The notes below the pieces were generated by a model. That model was not told the origin of the DNA. It was given only the letters and a program-made list of their open reading frames with translations, and made no database searches. Position numbers and translations under genes: made by a program. Of a DNA stretch of 64,000 nucleotides, positions 27,101-34,884 are shown piece by piece; the first letter of the stretch is position 1; each line of letters starts with the position of its first letter. The stretch is from Corynebacterium macginleyi (GTDB lineage Bacteria > Actinomycetota > Actinomycetes > Mycobacteriales > Mycobacteriaceae). The stretch is from positions 124,001 through 188,000 of the forward strand of contig NZ_REGE01000001.1 of NCBI RefSeq assembly GCF_003688935.1, given 5' to 3'.

Positions 27101-27649
27101 CCAACTGAATTGGTAGCTCACAATGTCGCGGCGACCCTCACCCTCGTCGCTGACGAATTCGGTATCAAAACCGATGACGAGACGCTTTTCACCACTACCC
27201 ATCGCGCGGACGCTAGCTAGAGAGCCAAAGTCAACACTCGTGAAATCGTCAGCGACGTCAGTTGAACCGGTACCATTTTGGACCTGGCCATCCGGCCAGG
27301 CCAAACTGCAGCCTCGTAGGATATTTTGGCCTGATCGCGTTCGAATGGTTTGACCTGCGGTTTTACCCTCGATGTTCGAATGATCTTCATCATCATTCAT
27401 TTGTTTGATGATGAGATCCGGGTCATTTTCATCCACGCGCCAGGCATTTACGCGGTGTAAAACGACGGCTAAATCGGTCAATTTTCCACGCTGGTCCGAC
27501 TGGAAATCGACCAACCGGGTGTCCCAACCGACAGCATCATTTTCGATTTGTTCGTAACGTTCACGAATCTCCGGTGATACATTGACAACTGAAGCATCTA
27601 CGCTCCAGCTCTCACGGTTCACAGCGGTGGGGGCCGTTCCCTTTTGCAT
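24103..27649 (-). pseudogene. Family-B DNA polymerase (pipolin-type PolB candidate), two frameshifts near 3' end
   Basis: The first 847 codons (to 25106) hold all catalytic motifs. 3'-5' exonuclease: FDTE (Asp162, Glu164), 'HFLNVDAT' (Asn272) and YAAND (Tyr375, Asp379). Polymerase: motif A DLQSAYP (511-517), motif B KVATNSCYG (709-717), motif C TTDG (774-777, Thr where most have Asp). After the TAA at 25108 the coding signal continues one frame over ('SVKRGTVEEREYFRNLALSR' to 'HRPGAFI'). A second one-base loss at about 24775 brings in 'TGCLRTRGDWDNWDRRYRSKGG', which runs into the frame ending at 24103. One missing base at each site would restore about 1,180 codons. The start overlaps the excisionase stop (TAATG). 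The ORF beginning at 24672 is therefore this gene's C-terminus, not a separate gene. Confidence 0.7.
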
Positions 27650-27834
27650 TATGCACCACCGCCGACAGCGCGAGCGCGGGTGAAATCGTCGAGGTCGGTG
27701 ACCGCGTACACGACAGATCGACCGAGACGAGAGTAGCGAGGGCCTTCACCCTGGTAGCGCCAATGTTCGAGCGTTCGGCGCGACAGACCGAGATAGACAG
27801 CAGCTTCTGGTGTTTTCAGAAAAGCCGGGGACAT
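27649..27834 (-). CDS. Excisionase / AlpA-like DNA-binding protein
   Basis: 61 residues: 'LKTPEAAVYLGLSRRTLEHWRYQGEGPRYSRLGRSVVYAVTDLDDF' is the standard winged-helix (MerR-like) excisionase fold. Ribosome site AGGAG 8 bases before ATG 27834. The stop and the polymerase start share TAATG, so the two are translationally coupled. It is divergent from the integrase, fitting a role as directionality factor or regulator of the polymerase operon. Confidence 0.8.
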   Translation of the reverse strand: MSPAFLKTPEAAVYLGLSRRTLEHWRYQGEGPRYSRLGRSVVYAVTDLDDFTRARAVGGGA

Positions 27835-27847
27835 AAAAAATCTCCTG

Positions 27848-27864
27848 GGATAGCAAAGCTATCC
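27848..27864 (-). promoter_or_regulatory. Perfect hairpin beside the excisionase ribosome site
   Basis: GGATAGC-AAA-GCTATCC ends about 3 bases before the AGGAG of the excisionase gene. It could gate translation or be an operator. Confidence 0.45.
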
Positions 27865-28170
27865 GGCAGGAGGTAACGCCTTCCCGGTTTCTATGTGTGG
27901 CGGTCTACGGTTCCCGTGCTCAAAAATTGCTTTACGTGGGTGCGACCCACTACCACTAAGTTCCTGTCAGCCTCGCACACGAGATTACCTTGCTTAGGGG
28001 CGCGATGAGCGACATCTCCGGATGTTACCGGCATGTGTACGATTTAGTTTCTTAGCGTCTTAGAAAGTTCTCTAGCAAAAACAAGAACTTACGCGCAGTG
28101 CCTGCTGTAACGCACTTACCTTTACGATGCAAGTACCTTCCAACCCGGATCATAAAGTACGTTAAAGGGT
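27865..28170. promoter_or_regulatory. Divergent control region between excisionase and integrase
   Basis: No gene. It contains a second hairpin GTGGGT-GCG-ACCCAC (27936-27950), preceded at 27910 by GTTCCCGTGCT, which also occurs at 23569 beside a GTGGGC...GCCCAC hairpin. It also contains the integrase-proximal GTACGTTAAAG at 28157-28167. Confidence 0.4.
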
Positions 28171-29376
28171 ATGAGCACTACAGCGAAAACCCGGATCGAA
28201 CCGGGGCATACATCGATCGACCGAGCCACACCGAGAAAGACGAAAACCGGATACCAGCTGGACTGGTCAGTCCGATTACACGACGGCAGGATCATACAAC
28301 GACGGTCGAAGGCAAAGACGAAAGGCGAAGTACGCGCACGCGCACGGCGCAAAGCCGACGAGCTGTTGTCTACAACCTCAACAGAGTGGACACCGCGTAC
28401 ACCGATGAACGTGTACATCGAGAAAGTCACACGGCCGAAAATCGAAGAGTCGTCGCAGCTCAAAGACCTATCAAAACGGCGTTATCTCGCATCGCTCAAC
28501 CTGGCCGCGGCTGAACTCAAGGGCTACAGCGTTTTTGACGCGATGCAGTTCAGGGTGTTAGAGCGCACACTACAAGCGATCGCGCGCACACATCCGGGCA
28601 GCGTATCGAGTGCGAGAACCATACTTTCTACCTACATTGCCGACGCGCTGGTCCGCGACGGAGTCATTTCAGGCAACCCCATACGCGGGGCAAGGCTCGA
28701 CATCCGAGCACAGGGGAACGCCGGAGAAGGTGGTCGTAGAACACTCACTAACGGTGAATACGACGCGGTTGTACAGCACTTACTAGCGCGTGACGTTTCG
28801 GGACCGCTGATCGAGCCAAAGAAGGGCGGTGCGCGACAATCAACGATGAACGCGCATGCGCGTATCACACGGCTAACACTGCTACAAGCAGTGACCGGCC
28901 TGCGCATCTCCGAAGCTAACCGGCTGCGGTGGAAGCACGTCGAAGACGACGGCGAGAACGTCATCATCAACGCGACGCGCGACATTGTTAAGGGGCGTCA
29001 GGGCAAAGAAAAAGGGCGCTATATCCCTATCCTGAGAGCCGACGTGACGGACTACTTGAGACAGCATCGCGAAGACGACGAGCGGTACGTAGTGGGGTCA
29101 CCAACAACGACGGCGAAGCCGTGGGACGCGACCAACGCCGACGACAAGGTACCGGAGCTGTATCGTCAGATAGCCGACGAGACGGGCGTGACGATCCTTG
29201 TAGACCTGCGCAGTCATTCGTGGAGAGCGACGCTACACGGTGTGTACGCGGACGTAATGGACGCTAGGACACGGGCGGACATTTTCGGTCACACGGAGCA
29301 AGTCGCAGACGAGTATTACAACGACCGGGCCAACGTGGAAGCACTGATCCGCGCGACCGCACAAGCGAGGTCGTAG
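28171..29376 (+). CDS. Tyrosine recombinase (integrase)
   Basis: 401 residues. N-terminal arm-binding domain (about 25-60, 'GYQLDWSVRLHDGRIIQRRSKAKTKGE'), core-binding domain (about 75-185) and catalytic domain with Arg in 'VTGLRISEANRLRW', a basic Lys region, HSWR (H-x2-R), 'IFGHT' His and 'YYNDR' nucleophile Tyr. It lies beside attR, as is usual. A copy of the arm motif GTACGTTAAAG ends 4 bases before the ATG, so integrase may bind its own promoter. Confidence 0.92.
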   Translation: MSTTAKTRIEPGHTSIDRATPRKTKTGYQLDWSVRLHDGRIIQRRSKAKTKGEVRARARRKADELLSTTSTEWTPRTPMNVYIEKVTRPKIEESSQLKDLSKRRYLASLNLAAAELKGYSVFDAMQFRVLERTLQAIARTHPGSVSSARTILSTYIADALVRDGVISGNPIRGARLDIRAQGNAGEGGRRTLTNGEYDAVVQHLLARDVSGPLIEPKKGGARQSTMNAHARITRLTLLQAVTGLRISEANRLRWKHVEDDGENVIINATRDIVKGRQGKEKGRYIPILRADVTDYLRQHREDDERYVVGSPTTTAKPWDATNADDKVPELYRQIADETGVTILVDLRSHSWRATLHGVYADVMDARTRADIFGHTEQVADEYYNDRANVEALIRATAQARS

Positions 29377-29388
29377 CGCTCAGTAGAC

Positions 29389-29466
29389 GTACGTAGAAGT
29401 ACGCTAAAAAGTACGTTTAAACCCTCAGTAACAGTACGTAGCAACACGTACATAGCCGTACGAAAA
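29389..29466 (+). promoter_or_regulatory. Putative integrase arm-type sites, right end
   Basis: About five GTACGT-like motifs lie between integrase and attR, including GTACGCTAAAA at 29399 and GTACGTTTAAA at 29411, plus GTACGTA at 29434. They share the core seen at 11378-11397 and 28157. Confidence 0.55.
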
Positions 29467-29526
29467 ACGATTGAGACCTGCTACTACTTCCCAATACGTA
29501 CAGGTACTGAAGTTATGCGTCAAGAC

Positions 29527-29565
29527 CCTGGTTGTCGCGGGTTCGAGCCCCGTCAACCACCCCAA
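29527..29565 (+). repeat. attR: 39-bp direct repeat of tRNA-His 3' end
   Basis: Exact copy of 11284-11322. It marks the right border of the element. Confidence 0.93.
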
Positions 29566-29566
29566 T

Positions 29567-29594
29567 ATCCCGAGCCCCGCGCTCGGGATTTTTA
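29567..29594 (+). terminator. Original tRNA-His terminator
   Basis: ATCCCGAGC-CCCGC-GCTCGGGAT followed by TTTTTATAT. It lies just outside attR, so it is the chromosomal terminator that followed tRNA-His before insertion. Confidence 0.75.
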
Positions 29595-30236
29595 TATATC
29601 CACCATTTTCTCCGAGCGGGCCTTTCCCTCTATATCCGGCAAGTCTCCGGTGATAAGGAATTCCTCACTACCCAGCTGCTTGCCGATGCCCCTAGCTCTC
29701 CGTTCCCAGAAGGCGTAACGCACGGACTCGTCGATGCGGCACTGTACTGTCCCATCAAGACTTTTAGGTCCAGTTCTCAGTCCGGGCGAAGCGGCGCGAA
29801 TCGTCCGGCGGACTAGGCTTTCGCCCTTGAATAGCACGCTGGCAGCACAAGGTCGCGGTCGAGGCGCGCCACCTTCTTCCATTTCTCAACGGGTCCGCCC
29901 AGGATGACGTCCAGTCCCAGCCGTACAGCCATCGTAACCGACCGGAAGCCTGCGAGGATGGAGATGGGCGTGCACGCGTACTCGGGCCACACCATGTTCC
30001 CCCGCCGTGCCGACGCGAATACCCGGTGCGCACCACACAACGTGACGGCCAACATACCGGGCTGGCCCTTCAAAATGCCTAGTGCCGTGGTACTCAGCGA
30101 AGAAACCTGCAAAACCCTAGCTGTTCTACATGCTGCGCATACTTGACTATCCCACCAATTGGGCCTGCCGCCCCACAGTTCCGAGCAGAAAAGTGCATGA
30201 CCACGGGCTTAGCCATTCACCTAACAGCTATGCGGA
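29595..30236. other. Decayed coding region between attR and L,D-transpeptidase
   Basis: Minus-strand frames at 29813-30112 ('LGILKGQPGMLAVTLCGAHRVFA', 'GFRSVTMAVRLGLDVILGGPVEKW') and 29595-29800 ('IDESVRYAFWERRARGIGKQLG') look like pieces of one broken gene ending near 29595. I cannot name the family. Confidence 0.35.
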
Positions 30237-31442
30237 TTACTGATTAGCGTCCGCGTTGCCCTTGGACCATTCCTCCCAGGGCATATTCCAGTCGCCCAAA
30301 CCATCCATTGGATTGAGAGTCCCGCCGTAGGTATTGGATACGAGGACGACATCGCCGCGCTTCACGGTGTTCTGGAACCACTGCGCGGCTTCTGGCGTGA
30401 CGTTGATGCAGCCGTGGGAGGTATTGGTATATCCCTGCGCCCACATGGACCACGGCGCGGAGTGGACGTAGATACCGGAATAGGACATCTGGGTAGCCCA
30501 GTCGACCTCGGTTTTGTAGCCGCCTGCATCGTGTGAGAGTCCGAAGGTCTCAGAATCCATCAGCAGCGACTGATATTGATCACCAATGACATAGCTACCA
30601 TTCGGGGTGTCGTACTGGTAATCGCGGCCCAACGAAACCGGGATGGTGCGCAGGAGCTCCTTGTTCTTATAGACCTCCATGGTTTTGGTGGCATTATTCA
30701 CCAGCGCGACGACACGATCCCCGATAGTGAAATCCGTCGAGGTATTCTCCCCACCGTAAATTCCGCCACCGAAATTTTTCCCGTACTGATCAACTTTGAC
30801 CTCAACCTTGGTGCCCGGCTCCCAATAATCCTTGGGGCGCCACCGCACCTCCTGGTTATTTACCCAGTAGAACGCACCTTCCACCGCCGGGTTGGTTTCG
30901 ACGGTGATTGTGTCCTCGGCCGCCTTGCGGTCGGTGATATAGGCGCCAAAATTGACGCCGATTACCTGGCCCACACCCACCTCTGAGCCCGGGATCGGCG
31001 TCATTGCCACTTGGGTGATGCCTGCAGCCTGGGGGGTGGAGAAACTCAGGTTCTTCCTGTTGCCATCCTTATCGGTGGCCACGATGGAATAGGTGTGGTT
31101 ATAGCCAAGATCCTCCGCCGTGGACCACTTCTTGCCATCTACAGAGAGTTTTTCTTCAACTTCCACGCCCAGCTCATTAGTCATAGTGACACTCTTTAGC
31201 TCGGACGTGGATTCCACGGTGACCGGCTTGGATGGATCGACGTCCTTTGCCCCATCCTTCACAGAGGCGGAAAGCTTCGATTTTTCCTGCTGCTTCGATT
31301 GTTGTGCAGAGCTCGCGCTAGTTTGCTGCTGCTCCGAACGGTTTTCAGCGGCGGAATTAAAGGAGCACGAGGCTACTGCTAGGGAAATGCACGCGATGCT
31401 CCCAGCAGCAATGCGGCGAGAATTAGGCAGAGAGTTAATCAC
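30237..31442 (-). CDS. lppS: L,D-transpeptidase lipoprotein (LppS-like)
   Basis: About 401 residues from GTG 31442. Signal peptide with lipobox ('ISLAVASC', Cys about 26), a Ser/Gln/Lys-rich linker, two Ig-like domains (about 70-260) and a YkuD catalytic domain (about 265-385) with 'GIYVHSAPWSMWAQGYTNTSHGCINVTPEAAQWF', where SHGC provides the nucleophile. It makes 3-3 cross-links in peptidoglycan on the outer face of the membrane. The actinobacterial orthologue (lppS in corynebacteria, ldtB in mycobacteria) lies close to orn and tRNA-His, as here. Confidence 0.88.
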   Translation of the reverse strand: MINSLPNSRRIAAGSIACISLAVASCSFNSAAENRSEQQQTSASSAQQSKQQEKSKLSASVKDGAKDVDPSKPVTVESTSELKSVTMTNELGVEVEEKLSVDGKKWSTAEDLGYNHTYSIVATDKDGNRKNLSFSTPQAAGITQVAMTPIPGSEVGVGQVIGVNFGAYITDRKAAEDTITVETNPAVEGAFYWVNNQEVRWRPKDYWEPGTKVEVKVDQYGKNFGGGIYGGENTSTDFTIGDRVVALVNNATKTMEVYKNKELLRTIPVSLGRDYQYDTPNGSYVIGDQYQSLLMDSETFGLSHDAGGYKTEVDWATQMSYSGIYVHSAPWSMWAQGYTNTSHGCINVTPEAAQWFQNTVKRGDVVLVSNTYGGTLNPMDGLGDWNMPWEEWSKGNADANQ

Positions 31443-31651
31443 CAAGTAGACCTTAGACACACAATAGTTCTTGCAAGACCAATTCAGACTATCGCCTTGC
31501 CACCTCAAATACCAGAAACAAACACACCCTTATCCAAACTGTTACACTCCCCCAGAAACACGCAATGAACAGGCGATTTTACACTTTTTTAACCAGAGTG
31601 CTAAAGTTTGTATTCGTTGCACAGAACGCCACACGGCAAGTGTCAACGATT

Positions 31652-31724
<73 letters not shown>

Positions 31725-31732
31725 CAATAGCT

Positions 31733-31759
31733 AAATCGCGGGTTTTTAACCCGCGATTT
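31733..31759 (+). terminator. tRNA-Lys terminator
   Basis: AAATCGCGGGTT-TTT-AACCCGCGATTT, a 12-bp perfect stem followed by T-rich sequence. Confidence 0.8.
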
Positions 31760-31814
31760 TCGCTTTTAAAGATAAAAGATAGCAAAAAGGCCGAGCACAC
31801 CGCTCGGCCTTCGC

Positions 31815-32576
31815 TTATTTCACACGTTGGGGGGCAACCACCGGAACACCGCGATGCTCCACGATGTCCGCCTCTACCCCATAAACATGTTCCACCAGCT
31901 CGCACGTGAGCACATCTCCTGGCGTGCCCTGGGCACAAATATGGCCCGCTTTGAGCACCACCAGCTGGTCACACATTCGCGCAGCTAGGTTGATGTCATG
32001 AATGGCCACCAAGCCCAGGCTGCCCTCGCGTTTTGCCTTCTCGCGCACCTCCTCGAGGACGAAGAACTGACGATGTAGATCGAGCGCAGAAGTCGGCTCA
32101 TCCAAGAGCATCAGTCCTGGTGTGCCCACCAGCATCTGCGCCACGGCTACGAGCTGGCGCTGCCCGCCAGATAGCTCGTTGAGGTACCGCGAAGCGATTG
32201 CATCTAACCCCATCGCGTGCAGCACCTCGCCGGTGCGAGTGATGGGATCCTCGCATGCTTCCCGACGCGCCGCGATCAGCACCGTCTCAAATGCCCGCAG
32301 CGCCGCCGTACTGGGCAGATCCTGCGGGACGTAGCCAATGAGCTGGCGGCGGCGCTTGCCTGACGGGGTTTCGCCATTCACCTGGAACTCTACATCGCCC
32401 TTGTATCCGCGATGTACGCCCGCCAGCGACTTAACCAGCGTGGTCTTGCCCGACGCGTTGGGCCCCAAGAGGCCCACCAACTGTCCGCCCCGCAGCGTAT
32501 CCACATCTACCGCTTCGAGCACCGTGTGCTTTCCATAGGCGGCGCTTACACCGCGCAGAGTAAGTTCTACGTCCAT
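31815..32576 (-). CDS. Iron/siderophore-type ABC importer, ATP-binding protein
   Basis: 253 residues of the FecE/FhuC class: Walker A GPNASGKTT (37-45), Q-loop in 'IGYVPQDLP', signature LSGGQRQ, Walker B 'LMLLDEP' and the His switch 'AIHDINLA'. It energises the permease encoded upstream, overlapping it by 10 bases. The three-gene operon runs solute-binding protein, permease, ATPase. A DtxR-like box at the operon promoter points to iron, heme or siderophore uptake. Confidence 0.9.
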   Translation of the reverse strand: MDVELTLRGVSAAYGKHTVLEAVDVDTLRGGQLVGLLGPNASGKTTLVKSLAGVHRGYKGDVEFQVNGETPSGKRRRQLIGYVPQDLPSTAALRAFETVLIAARREACEDPITRTGEVLHAMGLDAIASRYLNELSGGQRQLVAVAQMLVGTPGLMLLDEPTSALDLHRQFFVLEEVREKAKREGSLGLVAIHDINLAARMCDQLVVLKAGHICAQGTPGDVLTCELVEHVYGVEADIVEHRGVPVVAPQRVK

Positions 32577-33622
32577 AGCGCCCTCCTTCGAGCCATCACG
32601 ATGGCGATAAAGAACGGCACGCCCAATAGCGAGGTCACAATGCCGATCGGAATGGACAGTCCAGGCTTAATCATCAGGCTCACCGCGTGCGCCGCGCACA
32701 TCACTGCCGCACCGGCAGCCATGGAGGCAGGCACGAAGTAGCGCTGGTCCTCGCCCACCAACATGCGGGCGATGTGCGGGCCGACAAGTCCGATAAAGCC
32801 GATGATGCCAGCGAAGGCCACCGTTGTTGCAGCCACGAGGGACACCACGATGAGCACCACCACGCGCAGCCGCGCGGTATTGATGCCCATGGCGGCAGCG
32901 CGGGCATCGCCAAGCCGCAAGGCGGTAAGCCGCCACGACAGCGCCCACAAAATGGGCAGGGCTACCAGCAGCACAGCTGCTAGCACGCCGTTGGCGGCCC
33001 AGTTAGCGCGCGTGAGCGAACCCATAGACCAAAAGACGATCTGCTGCAGCGCCTCCGCCGAAGACTGGTATTGGATGAGCGCGAGCATGGCCTGGAAGAA
33101 AAAGACCAAACCAATACCGAGCAGCACCATAGTCTCCGCCTTGGCGCCGCGGATAATGGCCGCGACGACGATGATCGCCGTGGCTACCGCCGCGGATAAC
33201 CATGCCACCAGCGCCAGGTTGAACTGCGGTTGGGTGAGTAGCTGCCATTTCAGCACGATGGAGCTAGCTCCCCCAAAGGCCGCCGCGGCGGAAATGCCGA
33301 GGGTAAACGGCTCCGCCAGCGGGTTATTCAAGATGGTTTGCATCTCCGCTCCGGCCAAGGAAAGGCTGACGCCGATGAGCAGGGCCATGACGGCCATCGG
33401 CAAGCGAAGCTTCCACAGAACCGTGTGCGTCTGGTCATCCAGGCTCGAGGGATTCATAATACCCCTGATCACCTCGCCGGGGCTGATGTCAATGGCGCCA
33501 ACGAAGTTGCTGACCACAAACGCCACCGCCGCGATAAGGCACAGGCCTGCGACGATACTAATGCGCTGCCAGGTGAGCTTTTTGTGTTGCTGCGTTAGGG
33601 CAGCTACCTCCGCGCTAACCAT
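32567..33622 (-). CDS. Iron/siderophore-type ABC importer, permease (FecCD family)
   Basis: 351 residues with about ten membrane helices and the FecCD signatures 'LRLPMAVMALLIGVSLSLAGAEMQTILNNPLAEPFTLGISAAAAFGG' and 'GFIGLVGPHIARMLVGEDQRYFVPASMAAGA'. It forms the membrane channel. The start ATG overlaps the stop of the solute-binding protein gene. Confidence 0.9.
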   Translation of the reverse strand: MVSAEVAALTQQHKKLTWQRISIVAGLCLIAAVAFVVSNFVGAIDISPGEVIRGIMNPSSLDDQTHTVLWKLRLPMAVMALLIGVSLSLAGAEMQTILNNPLAEPFTLGISAAAAFGGASSIVLKWQLLTQPQFNLALVAWLSAAVATAIIVVAAIIRGAKAETMVLLGIGLVFFFQAMLALIQYQSSAEALQQIVFWSMGSLTRANWAANGVLAAVLLVALPILWALSWRLTALRLGDARAAAMGINTARLRVVVLIVVSLVAATTVAFAGIIGFIGLVGPHIARMLVGEDQRYFVPASMAAGAAVMCAAHAVSLMIKPGLSIPIGIVTSLLGVPFFIAIVMARRRALWT

Positions 33623-34797
33623 TAATTCGTGCTAAAGAAGGTTCCCTCGCCAGCAACCGGCGAGTACTTTTCTTGCGCTTCCATCCACTGCTTATCGACG
33701 TCCATATCCTTATACGCCTCCGGGTTGATCCACGCCGCGATCTGCAGCAGCGCGAGGTAGTTGAACGGCGAGTTGTAGAACTGGTGCCACATGCCGTGCA
33801 GCTTGTGCTCCTTGACCGCGCGCAGGTTCTCAAAGCCCGGCTGGTTGCTCGGCAGCTTAGCGATGCTTGCCTCCGCCTCATCTTCGCCGATGCCATAGCC
33901 CACCGCAGCGTAGCCGACGGGGTTGCCCTGATCATCCTTCTTCTCAGACCAGTCGCCGCCGGTTGCAATCACCATGTCTGGGTCCGATTCGAGGACCTTT
34001 TCAGGGGTCACGGCACCGGCCTCGCCCGTGATGACGCCATCAGCTACGTTTTCGCCACCGGCCTCGTTGACCAGCTGCGCGATATTGGAGTTATTCCAGG
34101 AGCCACAGCAGTCCATGACGCCGGCCGCGCGCCAGACGAAGGTCTTGGGCTTATCCTTCACCTTGTCCGCGCGCTCTTTGACCAAGTCCACGGTTTTTTG
34201 CCACTCTTTGTTGAATTCCTCGGCGCGCTCTTCTTGGCCGAAGATCTCACCGAAGATTTCCATGGATTTGGTGGTGTTTTCCAGCGGCTTGGAACGGAAA
34301 TCGGTCACCGCGTACTTCAGGCCCGCCTGATCCATCTTCTCGGTCAGGCCTGCCTCTTGCGAAGCCTCGTACTGATCCTTGGATAACACGATGAGGTCTG
34401 GGTCTAGGCTCACCAGGTTTTCCACGGTGACATCGCCCTTAGCAATAGCACCGACCTCCGGCAGTTCATTGACCTTGGGGAGCTTTTCTTCCAAGACCTT
34501 GTAGTAGTCCGGCACATTTTTCTTCAGATCGGATCCGATGCCTACGACCTTATCCAGCGGATCCTTGGTGTTGAGGATGCCGGTGGCAAAGATGGAGCGT
34601 CCCTCACCCAGTAGGACGCGCTCAGGGGCCTTATCGAGTTCTACGTCGCGGCCCGCGAGGTCCGTGAAGGACAGGGCAGCGTCGTCCTTGCCACCGCCAC
34701 CGCTGTTGTCGGTAGTTTCTTCGGCAGAACTGCAGCTTGCCAATACGGTGGCCGAGGCCACCACCACGGCCATTACCTTGGGGAATTTATATGTCAT
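33622..34797 (-). CDS. Iron/siderophore-type solute-binding lipoprotein
   Basis: 391 residues. Lipoprotein signal 'VMAVVVASATVLASC' (Cys about 21), a Gly/Asp-rich linker, then a periplasmic-binding-protein fold of the FhuD/BtuF class (PF01497) with 'RVLLGEGRSIFATGILNTKDPLDKVVGIG', 'LVSLDPDLIVLSKDQ' and 'VLESDPDMVIATGGDW'. It captures the ligand outside the membrane. Ribosome site AAGGAC 6 bases before the ATG. First gene of the operon. Confidence 0.9.
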   Translation of the reverse strand: MTYKFPKVMAVVVASATVLASCSSAEETTDNSGGGGKDDAALSFTDLAGRDVELDKAPERVLLGEGRSIFATGILNTKDPLDKVVGIGSDLKKNVPDYYKVLEEKLPKVNELPEVGAIAKGDVTVENLVSLDPDLIVLSKDQYEASQEAGLTEKMDQAGLKYAVTDFRSKPLENTTKSMEIFGEIFGQEERAEEFNKEWQKTVDLVKERADKVKDKPKTFVWRAAGVMDCCGSWNNSNIAQLVNEAGGENVADGVITGEAGAVTPEKVLESDPDMVIATGGDWSEKKDDQGNPVGYAAVGYGIGEDEAEASIAKLPSNQPGFENLRAVKEHKLHGMWHQFYNSPFNYLALLQIAAWINPEAYKDMDVDKQWMEAQEKYSPVAGEGTFFSTN

Positions 34798-34865
34798 TTT
34801 AAGTCCTTACTCGGTCGGAATCCCCGGTGGGAGGATACGTGATCACTCATACTAGCCTATAAAAG

Positions 34866-34884
34866 TAAAGTGAACCAAACCTAA
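34866..34884 (-). promoter_or_regulatory. DtxR-like iron box and promoter of the ABC operon
   Basis: On the minus strand TTAGGTTTGGTTCACTTTA matches 14 of 19 positions of the DtxR consensus (TTAGGTTAGGCTAACCTAA). It overlaps a plausible TTGGTT -35; TAGTAT lies 18 bases downstream of that. Iron-bound DtxR would block this promoter. Confidence 0.6.

Larger units (their letters stand above)
11284..29565. mobile_element. tRNA-His-integrated, PolB-encoding mobilizable element (pipolin-like), 18.3 kb
   Basis: Bounded by the 39-bp repeat. Right end: tyrosine integrase with arm sites, excisionase and a family-B DNA polymerase. Middle: a mobilization module (MobC, relaxase, MobB-like, oriT candidate). 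Left end: a regulator/membrane pair and IS debris. An 8-kb IS3 composite insertion lies inside. The combination of tRNA integration, tyrosine recombinase and a self-encoded PolB is the defining architecture of pipolins; relaxase genes are compatible with this. Assignment to pipolins proper, rather than another PolB plasmid lineage, is inference. Confidence 0.75.
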
